Shown: piece by piece, positions 7,490-15,600 of the stretch
How positions within the stretch are numbered: the stretch's first letter is position 1
Layout: the number at the start of each line of letters is the position of its first letter
NCBI GenBank assembly: GCA_905233805.1
Contig: CAJOER010000004.1
Span: forward strand, 1-21,900
Direction of reading: 5' to 3'
Length of the DNA: 21,900 bases
DNA from: an uncultured Eubacterium sp.
GTDB lineage: Bacteria > Bacillota > Clostridia > Oscillospirales > Acutalibacteraceae
Program-made: the position numbers and the translations under genes
The notes under the pieces: generated by a model
Told to the model about the DNA's origin: nothing
Databases searched by the model: none
What the model saw: only the letters and a program-made list of their open reading frames with translations

Positions 7490-7953
7490 AAAAAGCAGCA
7501 ATAGCGTTATTATTAATATCCGTTCTTTTGCTAAGCGCCTGCAGTTCAAAAACGCAGGGCAAAAACGAAGGCGGCGTAACGTCAGGAAATCAGAGCGTTT
7601 CCGAAACTCAGTCAGCCGCCGACAATAAGGAAAGCACTCTTCCCACCGTTACAGAGCAAGGCGAAGGAAGCGGAGTTACTTTTGAAGCCACTCCGCCTCA
7701 GGGCGGCAGTGTAACTCCCGGCAGCGGCAATTCCGACGGCTCGCCGTCAAAGGATAAGCAAAACGACTCCAAAGACGGCGAAAGCGCTGAAAAAGAAGAT
7801 AAGAAAAACGAAAACAATAAGAAAGACAAAGATAAGAAAAACAACAAAGACAAAGACGGCAAAGATGACGGCAAAGACGGCGGCAAAAAAGAAAGCGACA
7901 CGCCGGGCGGCGAATCCGGTTCATTTGAAATGCCCGCAATTCCTATAAATTAA
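7486..7953 (+). CDS. Lipoprotein with Lys/Asp-rich low-complexity domain
   Basis: This 155-residue protein has a clear lipoprotein signal: MKK, a hydrophobic core, then LLLSAC with Cys19 as the lipidated residue. The mature part is low complexity: Ser/Thr/Gly/Glu-rich to about residue 85, then dominated by KDK, KKN and DGK repeats to about residue 140. No globular domain is visible. The start codon overlaps the stop of the S-component gene (ATGA), indicating translational coupling. The mature protein is probably an extended, highly charged surface stalk or polyelectrolyte. It could be a solute-capturing partner of the S component, but nothing in the sequence proves this; genuine binding-protein folds are absent. 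Confidence 0.8.
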   Translation: MKKAAIALLLISVLLLSACSSKTQGKNEGGVTSGNQSVSETQSAADNKESTLPTVTEQGEGSGVTFEATPPQGGSVTPGSGNSDGSPSKDKQNDSKDGESAEKEDKKNENNKKDKDKKNNKDKDGKDDGKDGGKKESDTPGGESGSFEMPAIPIN

Positions 7954-7965
7954 GGAGGAAAGTTA

Positions 7966-9033
7966 ATGAAAAAGAAAGTATCAGTAATTATAAGTTTTAT
8001 TGTTATTTTCAGTATGATTCTTTCTTCAACTGTATTTGCTGCAGATGAATACGAGCTTCCCCCGATAGCAATAGTACACGAGCACAGTTTCACCGACTGG
8101 GATATAACAACGGAGCCGACATGCACCAAAGAGGGTATGAAAACGCGCCATTGCAGAACATGCCCCGTAAGCGAAACGTTAATTGTTCCCGCGCTCGGTC
8201 ACGATTTCGGCGACTGGAGCGAAACCTCTCCCAAGGTTGACGCAGACTGTACTACCGCGGGAAGCAACGCAGTTGAAGCACACACCTGCTCCCGCTGCAA
8301 TTTAACAGAAACCCGCGGCGGCGAAGTTATCTACGCGCTTAATCACGATTACGCTTCTGCCGTAACCGCTCCGACCTGTACGGAACAAGGATACACGACT
8401 TACACCTGCTCGCGCTGCAGCGATACTTACAAATCGGACTTTGTTGATGCAAACGGTCACACACCGGCTGAACCGACAGAGGAAAACAGAATCGACGCGA
8501 CATATGACGACGAAGGCTCATATGAAGAGGTTATTTACTGCTCGGTATGTAACGCTCAGCTCAGCAGAAAAACGGTCATCATTAAAAAGCTCAAAATACC
8601 GACAACCGATTCGGAATTTGAAACCGAGAAAATCCCGTTCACCGAAGAGGATACAAGCAAACCGGATAACCCCTCAAAGCCTTCAACACCCACAACCAAA
8701 CCGAAAACAAAAGTAAAGAAACCAAAAGCCACAAAAATCAAGAAGATTAAAAAAGGCAAAAAGTCATTTAAGGTTACGTGGAAAAAGATTAAAGGCGTAA
8801 GCGGTTATCAGATTCAGTATTCAACAAATAAAAAGTTCAAGAAAAAAATAAAAGGCAAAAAGTACGTCGTTAAAAAGGTAAGCGTCAAAAAAGCAAAAAC
8901 TACCAAAAAGACGATTAAAAAACTTAAAGCCAATAAAAAGTATTACGTCCGCATAAGGACCTATAAAGTTGTAAAAGGAAAAAGAGTTTACAGCAAATGG
9001 TCAAAGGTAAAAGCGGTAAGAACAAAGAAATAA
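7966..9033 (+). CDS. Secreted CxxC-repeat protein with Lys-rich fibronectin III-like C-terminus
   Basis: The 355-residue protein starts with a Sec signal peptide, probably cut after SSTVFA (residue 25). Residues ~45-205 hold four related Cys modules. The clearest is TCTEQGYTTYTCSRC; others are TCTKEGMKTRHCRTC, DCTTAGSN followed by HTCSRC, and a last copy that keeps only the CSVC pair. Each pairs an early single Cys with a CxxC, as in many clostridial surface proteins. A Pro/Thr linker (SKPDNPSKPSTPTTKPK) follows. The final ~100 residues are extremely Lys-rich and fit a fibronectin type III-like fold: FKVTWKKIKGVSGYQIQYS, then KKYYVRIRTYK. AGGAGGAAAG lies just before the ATG. The same module type recurs in the large gene at 12696-17411. 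The basic end could bind anionic wall polymers. No sortase or SLH anchor is visible. Confidence 0.82.
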   Translation: MKKKVSVIISFIVIFSMILSSTVFAADEYELPPIAIVHEHSFTDWDITTEPTCTKEGMKTRHCRTCPVSETLIVPALGHDFGDWSETSPKVDADCTTAGSNAVEAHTCSRCNLTETRGGEVIYALNHDYASAVTAPTCTEQGYTTYTCSRCSDTYKSDFVDANGHTPAEPTEENRIDATYDDEGSYEEVIYCSVCNAQLSRKTVIIKKLKIPTTDSEFETEKIPFTEEDTSKPDNPSKPSTPTTKPKTKVKKPKATKIKKIKKGKKSFKVTWKKIKGVSGYQIQYSTNKKFKKKIKGKKYVVKKVSVKKAKTTKKTIKKLKANKKYYVRIRTYKVVKGKRVYSKWSKVKAVRTKK

Positions 9034-9039
9034 AAAAAC

Positions 9040-9073
9040 AGCCGCAGGGTTTCCCCTGCGGCTATCTTTTTTT
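9040..9073. terminator. Bidirectional rho-independent terminator between convergent units
   Basis: A perfect 10-bp stem AGCCGCAGGG / CCCTGCGGCT with a 4-base loop is followed by a T run on the plus strand (9067-9073) and flanked by an A run at 9032-9039 that gives a T run on the minus strand. It therefore serves the plus-strand operon ending at 9033 and the minus-strand small ORF ending at 9084. Confidence 0.9.
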
Positions 9074-9083
9074 ATTTCAGATA

Positions 9084-9248
9084 TTAAAGGCCGAAGCCTA
9101 CTCCGCCTGAACCTGAACCGCTCTGGCTCGGGTCCCATGCGCTGCTTACTGTATCAAGCGTATTAGACGCTGTTGAAGCAGTAATAATATCCTCGTTAGC
9201 AGTCATTACAACCTTAAATTCAGGCTCTTTATACATATTCATTTTCAT
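9084..9248 (-). CDS. Small 54-residue peptide, coupled to the five-repeat secreted protein
   Basis: Reading the minus strand from ATG 9248-9246 gives a 54-residue peptide ending at a TAA at 9086-9084. It starts MKMNMYKEPEFKVVMTANED, continues IITASTASNT and ends with a Gly/Ser-rich tail (SGSGSGGVGFGL). A strong AAAGGAGGG site sits 8 bases upstream and overlaps the stop codon of the upstream large gene, so translation is probably coupled. The bidirectional terminator begins about 10 bases after its stop. It has no signal peptide, membrane segment or Cys. Small clostridial proteins with a tyrosine-plus-P-E start, an EDIITAS-like centre and a variable tail resemble it, but I assign no function. 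Internal ATGs at codons 3 and 5 are alternative starts. Confidence 0.75.
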   Translation of the reverse strand: MKMNMYKEPEFKVVMTANEDIITASTASNTLDTVSSAWDPSQSGSGSGGVGFGL

Positions 9249-9263
9249 ATCAAAAGCCCTCCT

Positions 9264-12200
9264 TTAAGCAAACAATTTTGCAGCAGCGTTGCTGTAATTG
9301 ATAACTGCATTTGCAAGACTTACAAGATTTGCACTGTCTGCATTTGCGTGAGTAATAACAGCGGCTGCCCATCTGAGCGGTGTGTAGTTAATTGTAATGT
9401 CACCTGAAATCTGAATTTCTTCACCGAGACGTGAAGCCGGAATTCCGGTTACCTGAAGCAGAACCGTTCCGTTGTCAAGTTTTACGAAGGACGCTTCGCC
9501 GATATTTGACTGTACGTTGAGTTTTGCTGCCTCTTCCTCTGTGAAAGCGCCGTCCTTGAAGTAGAAACGAAGCTCGGGAACTGAGGTTACTCTGTAAGTA
9601 ACGTAGTCAATCTTATCTGCAACAGACGAGCTGCCTGCAGCCCAGTCGCCGATAGCAGCGTCTTCATAATAAACCTGCTGATTAGCAAATGCGTCAGCAT
9701 TGTAACCGAAGTAAATTGCCGCAGCTCTTCCGTAATCAAGTACGGTAGCAGCAAGTTCTTCAACCTGCTCTGCATTGTCGCCTGTATAAGCACCGTTAAC
9801 AACATCTTCACAGTACTCGGCAACTGTCTTTTCAATAGCAGGTCTTATTGTGCTTCCTGCCGCGTCAAGGATTTCAACCTTGATAGCGTCTCTTATCTGT
9901 GCCGGAGCAACGGGAACTCTAACCTTGTAGAATGTGCCGTCATCGTCTACGGTTTCAAGAGCAGCAAGGTCGGAACCGCTGATAACGGTTGAACTCTGAG
10001 CCGATTCCTCTTCGTCAAAGTCAGCAACGCTCGTTACCTTGAGCTGCTTAACGTCAGCAGTCTTTGCAACGTAAACGTTAAGGTCAATTTCGTCCTTAAC
10101 CGTAATGCTGAACTTATCCTCGGCAGGTTCAACGGGAACGGCTGCGGGAATTGTAGTTTCAACCTCACCTGCAACACCGGCAGGAACTTCAACTCCGCCT
10201 TCAATCTTGTAGAAACGAAGCTCAACCTTCATTCCGGTTTCTTCAGCAGCGGCGCCCTTGTATCCGCAAAGGAACGGGCTTACTTCTTTACAGATTGTAG
10301 CGTAAGTTAACGTATCGCCGTAAACGTCCTTAAGGATTCTGTATTCGGTGTTGGCTGTGAACGCCTGTGCGGGCATATCGACCCAGCCGTAATTGCCGTA
10401 GTTTCCGCAAAGAGTAACGTCGCCTTCTGCGATGTCCTTATCAAAGGTTACAACAAAGTCACAGCGGTAATTCTTATACTTACTGCTGTCGACCTCAGTT
10501 CCGCTATGAGGAGCTGCAAAGCTGTAAGCGGTAATGCCTTCGGGAGCGCCGACAATGGGATTAACGATAGCCTTCGGAAGCTCCTCGGCTATATCGTCGG
10601 TTACAGTCTCGCTTGCGGCGATTCCTTCGCCTGCTGCGGGAGCGCCGTTAAAGAGCTTGAGCTGAACGCTCATATTTGTATCGGCTAATACGTCGCCGCC
10701 TGCCGCGCAGTAGAACGGACTTACCTCATCGCGGATTGTTGCATAGCTAAGCGTGTCGTTAAGGAATTCTTTAACGATAAGGAATTCCTCGCCAGCTGCA
10801 ACGTCTCTGTCGATAACAACGGGAGTCCAGTCATACTGACCGTACTTACCGTAAAGAGTAACCTCGCCTGCTTTAACATCTCTGTCAAACGTAGCAACAA
10901 AGTCAGCCTTATAGCTGTCATACGCCGTTACGCCTGCGGGTGCCGTGAACTTATAAGCAAATGCCGCGTCTTCGGGAGCCTCGGCAGTTGTTACGGTTGC
11001 CTGAGGAACTGCAGAAGCGGGAATTGTATTTTCTGCCGCAGCGCTTGTACCTGCTTCGGAGATTTCCGCACCGCTTGCGTCAACCGCGAAAAGCTTAAGT
11101 TCAACGTTCATATTAACGTCGGCTAATACAGCTCCGCCTGCGCCGCAGTAGAACGGGCTAACCTCGTTGCGTACAGTACCGTAAGTAAGCGTATCATTAA
11201 GGAATTCCTGAACTATACGGAATTCTTCGCCTGCGGCAATATCTCTGTTGATAACAACGGGAGTCCAGTCATACTGACCGTACTTACCGTAAAGAGTAAC
11301 CTCGCCTGCTTTGACATCCTTATCAAAAGTTGCAACAAAGTCAGCGTGGTATCCGTCGTAGAAGTTGCTTCCGTTCGGTGCAGTAAACTTATAAGCAAAT
11401 GCTGCTCCTTCGGGAACCTCTGCTTCCGTAACAGTAGCAGTGGGAAGCGGATTAGCGAAAATGTAAGGATACTTTTCACCGGAAACAAGCGGAGTTCCCG
11501 ATTCCTGACCTGCGTCGTTAACGGGGAAGAGCTTAAGCTCAACGTCAACGTTAAATGCGTCAGCACTGTGGGAAGTAAGTCCGCAGTAGAAAGTTCCTAC
11601 ATTGTCACGGATTTCCGCATAAGTTAATTTCTGATTAAGGAATTCGTCAACAAGACGAACGCTTTCACCTTTTGCAACGTCTCTGTCAAGAACTATGGGA
11701 GTCCAGTCATACTGACCGTACTTGCCCCAAAGAATAACCTCGCCTGCTTTAATGTCTTTACGGAAAGTAAGAACAAAGTCAGCGTGGTAGTTATCGTAAA
11801 CAGTCGGCTTATCAGCAGGCGCTTCAAATTTAAACGCTCTCTGAACGCCCTGCGGCAAAGACGTAACCTCGGTTATGGTTGCCTTAGGAACGGGGTCGGC
11901 AGCGATATAGGGACCCATCGTGTCGCTCGCTATTGTCGTAACGCCCGTTTCGTTTCCGGCAGCGTTAACCTCATAAAGCTTGAAATTAAGAACAGCGTTA
12001 ACGTCAGTTGCTCTTGATGTGTTGATACCACAATAGAAGGGGCTTACAACGTCGCGGATTTCCGCATAGGTCAGCTTCTGTCCGAGGAATTTATCAATTA
12101 TTCGGATTTTCTGTCCGTGGGGAACATCCTCATCGATTGTAACAGGAGTCCAGTCATACTCGCCATACTTACCGTAAAGAGTAACCTCACCTGCTTTAAT

Positions 12201-12419
12201 ATCTTTGTTGAAATAAATCTCAAAGTCAGCGTGATAGCTGTCATAATCCGTAGGGTTCTCGGTAGAAGCCGTAAATTTATATGCTCTTTTCATGCCCTCA
12301 GGTGCTGTTATTTCTTCAACAGTTGCCTTCGGAGCAGCAGCAAATACGGTGAAAGGCATCATGGAGATTGCCATAAGAATCGAAAGAGCGATCGCTGAAA
12401 TTTTCTTTGTAATTCTCAT
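9264..12419 (-). CDS. Large secreted protein with five tandem ~146-residue repeats
   Basis: I start at the ATG at 12419-12417 (1051 residues), with GGAAAGG 11 bases upstream; a TTG three codons earlier lies too close to that site. A signal peptide ends near residue 27 (PFTVFA). Five repeats span residues ~30-170, 178-320, 326-468, 472-605 and 615-757. Each contains variants of YHADFVATFDKDVKAGEV, LYGKYGQYDWTPVVIDRDV, LNDTLTYATIRDEVSPFYC and VELKLF. One Cys is conserved per repeat (130, 279, 425, 571, 718); the divergent fifth has three extra Cys (653, 671, 710). Residues ~764-1051 form a C-terminal domain with a duplicated pattern, VLDYGRAAAIYFGYN (893-907) and VINYSNAAAKLF (1039-1050), seen in other clostridial surface proteins. 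No LPXTG or SLH anchor is present. The repeat fold looks like an all-beta adhesin-type module, but no known family is recognised. Confidence 0.85.
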   Translation of the reverse strand: MRITKKISAIALSILMAISMMPFTVFAAAPKATVEEITAPEGMKRAYKFTASTENPTDYDSYHADFEIYFNKDIKAGEVTLYGKYGEYDWTPVTIDEDVPHGQKIRIIDKFLGQKLTYAEIRDVVSPFYCGINTSRATDVNAVLNFKLYEVNAAGNETGVTTIASDTMGPYIAADPVPKATITEVTSLPQGVQRAFKFEAPADKPTVYDNYHADFVLTFRKDIKAGEVILWGKYGQYDWTPIVLDRDVAKGESVRLVDEFLNQKLTYAEIRDNVGTFYCGLTSHSADAFNVDVELKLFPVNDAGQESGTPLVSGEKYPYIFANPLPTATVTEAEVPEGAAFAYKFTAPNGSNFYDGYHADFVATFDKDVKAGEVTLYGKYGQYDWTPVVINRDIAAGEEFRIVQEFLNDTLTYGTVRNEVSPFYCGAGGAVLADVNMNVELKLFAVDASGAEISEAGTSAAAENTIPASAVPQATVTTAEAPEDAAFAYKFTAPAGVTAYDSYKADFVATFDRDVKAGEVTLYGKYGQYDWTPVVIDRDVAAGEEFLIVKEFLNDTLSYATIRDEVSPFYCAAGGDVLADTNMSVQLKLFNGAPAAGEGIAASETVTDDIAEELPKAIVNPIVGAPEGITAYSFAAPHSGTEVDSSKYKNYRCDFVVTFDKDIAEGDVTLCGNYGNYGWVDMPAQAFTANTEYRILKDVYGDTLTYATICKEVSPFLCGYKGAAAEETGMKVELRFYKIEGGVEVPAGVAGEVETTIPAAVPVEPAEDKFSITVKDEIDLNVYVAKTADVKQLKVTSVADFDEEESAQSSTVISGSDLAALETVDDDGTFYKVRVPVAPAQIRDAIKVEILDAAGSTIRPAIEKTVAEYCEDVVNGAYTGDNAEQVEELAATVLDYGRAAAIYFGYNADAFANQQVYYEDAAIGDWAAGSSSVADKIDYVTYRVTSVPELRFYFKDGAFTEEEAAKLNVQSNIGEASFVKLDNGTVLLQVTGIPASRLGEEIQISGDITINYTPLRWAAAVITHANADSANLVSLANAVINYSNAAAKLFA
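10149..12332 (-). repeat. Five tandem coding repeats, period about 437-447 bp
   Basis: The block reading (on the plus strand) GGGAGTCCAG-TCATACT recurs at 10821, 11260, 11697 and, with small changes, 12144, and a divergent equivalent lies near 10382. Spacings are 439, 439, 437 and 447 bases. The third and fourth protein repeats (11260 and 10821 copies) are the most alike at DNA level, with near-identical stretches longer than 40 bases. This points to recent duplication or gene conversion. Confidence 0.88.
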
Positions 12420-12541
12420 TTTAATCAAGTCCTTTCCATGTTTTTTCGTTATTTTAAACGGCTTTACAGAACAATCATAAGCTGACCACTTAATACATTA
12501 ATTAACATATGGTAGTCCTTGCCATACTAAAATACACAATA

Positions 12542-12570
12542 ATTATAATATAGTCTATTATTTAAGTCAA
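12542..12570 (-). promoter_or_regulatory. Sigma-A promoter for the five-repeat protein gene
   Basis: On the minus strand the -35 is TTGACT (12570-12565) and the -10 is TATAAT (12547-12542), with a 17-base spacer. The leader to the start codon is about 115 bases. It contains a small potential hairpin near 12507-12527 (TATGG / CCATA), and no riboswitch that I can recognise. Confidence 0.8.
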
Positions 12571-12648
12571 GAAAAAATGTAATATAAAGTTTATATTTTT
12601 AAAATTGTAATAATTATGTAATTCAAAGTCTTACAGATTGCTTTTTTT

Positions 12649-12681
12649 ATAAGAAACGGCAGGAGCAAACGCCCCTGCCGT
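12649..12681 (-). terminator. Likely terminator after the Hint-domain protein gene
   Basis: On the minus strand an 8-bp stem ACGGCAGG / CCTGCCGT with a 10-base loop is followed by TTTCTTAT. The T tract is interrupted, so the terminator is weaker than the others in this window. It begins 15 bases after the stop codon. Confidence 0.65.
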
Positions 12682-12695
12682 CAGGTGTTATTTAT

Positions 12696-15600
12696 TCAGT
12701 TTGTACTTTCTCTCATATATTCAATCTGGCGTAAAATATCGTCTTCGGTGAGGACTCCTCTTCCGACGAGCACCTTGAAGTACGGTCCGTTAAGAGCGTA
12801 GAACTCCTCTTCGCTAAGATAATCCGACCAGTAATCATATGTGTAAAGACCGTAGTTTTCAATATCCGATTCCATCTTTGCTTCGTCGTATTTCAAACCT
12901 TCGCCGACTTCGAAGTATTCAAATCTTCCCGCGAAATCCTCGGCCGTCATTGAAAGCATATTTTCAACGATAAAGTTATCGTTCCGTACCGTCTGAAGCG
13001 AGTAACTGCCTACGTATTCCGTGGTAATTCCGTAGTTTTCAAGCACGACGTTAGTATTGCTTCCGTCAGCGGATTGCCTGATAAACCGGTCGCCGACATA
13101 CTCGTCAACGTTATTCGGAGTTATATATACGTAGGTATTCTTATCAACGTCAAAGAAACCGTGCTCGTTAATAACTCTGACTGATGTTCCGCCGGTGAAA
13201 TTGAGCGTCAGAACGTCTCTCTCCTCGGTTCCGTGGTACCAGTGAATTGCGACGGGCTGAGCCTCGTAGCAGCCGTTCCACATGCTCCACGTCATAACCA
13301 TATCGCCCTGCTTGACGTCTTCAATCGCCTTCTGCGTTCCGTCAGCCATGGTTACGAGCGAGCCTTCGGCAACGCAGGGCTTATTGTGCGCCGCCGCGTT
13401 AAAGTAGATACGGTAATAATATGCCTCGCCGTTGCCCGCGGTGAACTTGAATTCAATGGTAGCATTTCTGGCGCTCTGATTGCTTCCTATCGCGTCGGAC
13501 TTTGCATATAATCCGTAGGTTGAATTTCTCTCATACGTGTTAAACGTAGTTTTGCCGTTCCACATCGGGTCGGAGGTAACCTTTTCAAGTCCGCTCGGAA
13601 GCGCGCTTATATTCGTCGACTTGGTGTAATCGGTATATGCGCCCGATTCGTTGGTATAGTTCCTGATATTTACACCCGTGAATATAGGAAGCAGATAGTT
13701 AAAGTCGCTGCTGTTATCCTTAAACTGTACGGTAACTACGGGAGCGTAAACCGTTGTGCCGCTTACGGTTGAGCTCATAACGTAATCGCTCGTCGCCGTA
13801 ACGTCGGGCATAACGTAATGCTTGGTTCCTATATCGACAGTCTTTGAGCCGAGCGAGGAACCGCTCGTATCATAGAAAGTGAATACGGGAGCGCTGATGC
13901 TTGAAACCGTTTTGGTAACGGAAACCGTAAGATATTTCTTATATACATAATCTGATGCCGTAACGCCGTCCGCGGCGTAGTTGTACGGGTCGGTAATTGT
14001 ATACTCGATTGTATAGGTTCCCGCGGTATTGAAGGTAATATTATTGCCCGTATATTCGTTACCGTCCATGGAAACGGTGACGTTAAGCGAATTGCCCCAC
14101 TTGCTTGACGTGAGGATATTCGGGTTAAAGCTTACCGAGCTTCCCTGCTCATAAGAAAGGTTTACTTTCTTTTCCGTTGAGTTATATGTCGACGGATAAG
14201 ACCATGTAAATGACGGAACCGTCGGAGTCTGGGAACTCGGAGCATACTGTGTTTCACTGTAATATGCAAAGTCTTCAGACGCATTAAGCGAGGTCGGAGC
14301 CATTACCCAACCGTTATAGTTTGAAAGCGAAACGCTTGAGTAGCCGTATGCGTTTAACGCCTCGCCCGTAGCTCTCGGTGCGTTGGAACTCAGGGAAAGA
14401 ATACCCGTATTAATAAACGTGTCTCCGTTGTAGCTTACGGTCAGTGAGCTTGCCTTTGTATACATATTTGTAAACAGGCTCGATATAGCGGTATCCGCGT
14501 CGGTTGAGTCGCTGTTGTCACCCTTGAAATAGTTCTTATCCTTCGTCTTTCCTACCCAGTTATACTGCTTTAAGTAGCCCGTTGCGGTAATCTGTTCATT
14601 TTCGCCTGCCTCGTCGCTTATTATTATACCGAAACCGCAGCGCGTATCACCGTTGAGCGTAGTTCTCGGCTGGCTGATAGTAGTTACGTTATGAAGTTTC
14701 AATGCGCCGTATCTCATAAAGATATTGCAGTAACGTCCGCCGTCTATAACGCTGTTTTCTACAGTCAGGCAGGATGATGAGTTTCCGTACATACCTATTG
14801 CGCTTCTTGAACCGAAGATATAGCAGTTATAGATATAGCACGTTCCGCTTGTTCTTACCGTAAATACGTTATTTACGTTATCCCTGAACATAGCGGCGTT
14901 CTTGAAGTTCGGGCCTATAACCTTAACGTTATTAATCGTTCCGCTGTTCAGGTTCAGAGCACCGCCGAGATATCCGAGATTCGTGTTGTTTGAAGAATTA
15001 AGCGTATTGCTTACCGCGTCAACCGTAAAACCGTTGCCGTAAAGCGTACCCGAAACGGAGCTGCTTCCGATAAGTTCATTATCGCTGTTATACGAGCCGG
15101 TATAAACGTCGCCCAGAAGAACTGCGTTACCGCTTCCGACGTTGCCGAGCATCTCGTTTGCTTTATTGGTAGCGGCAACGACTTCGAGTTTAAGAGTTGC
15201 GGCGGTAAAGTTTCCGTGCTTCAGTGTTACGGTTACAATACCGACGTTATTGAACTTAATCGTACTGTTTCTCCAGTCGGAGGAGTTTGCGGTAAAGGTT
15301 CCCGTCGCCGTTCCGTAATTCTTGGTAACGGTTGCGGTAACGCCCGTAATATCTGCGCCGCTCGCGTTATCAAAGAGCTGGCCGAGCTTGACGTTGTTCG
15401 CATTACCTACGCGGTAGAGATAATCCGCCGTGTTCGGGAGTTTCAGCGTAAAGTTGCTTATATTTCTTGTGTCTGTATGAGAACTGTCGTTAGCGCAGGT
15501 TCTCGTTTCCACACCGCCTGCTGATAGCGTTGCGCCGGTGGTTACGCTCCACGAGCCCCAGCTATGGCCGATAGCCGCCGTTTCGGTATCGGTATAACTG

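Noticed and set aside
7676..7939. Cys/Arg-rich open frame on the minus strand
   Set aside because: It is the complement of the low-complexity Lys/Asp lipoprotein repeats and has no independent support.
9040..9073. CRISPR repeat or mobile-element end
   Set aside because: It is a single hairpin with T runs on both strands between convergent genes, so a bidirectional terminator explains it.
12429..12655. Hidden small gene or RNA between the two large secreted-protein genes
   Set aside because: Apart from the promoter at 12542-12570 and a weak hairpin, the stretch is AT-rich with no supported start and ribosome site.
12699..13130. Polymorphic toxin with a C-terminal toxin after Hint
   Set aside because: The tail is short and acidic with no nuclease or deaminase motif, and no immunity-like gene follows.
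12699..13376. Splicing intein inserted in the secreted protein
   Set aside because: There is no C-terminal His-Asn plus Cys/Ser/Thr and no following extein; the protein ends with the Hint domain and its tail.
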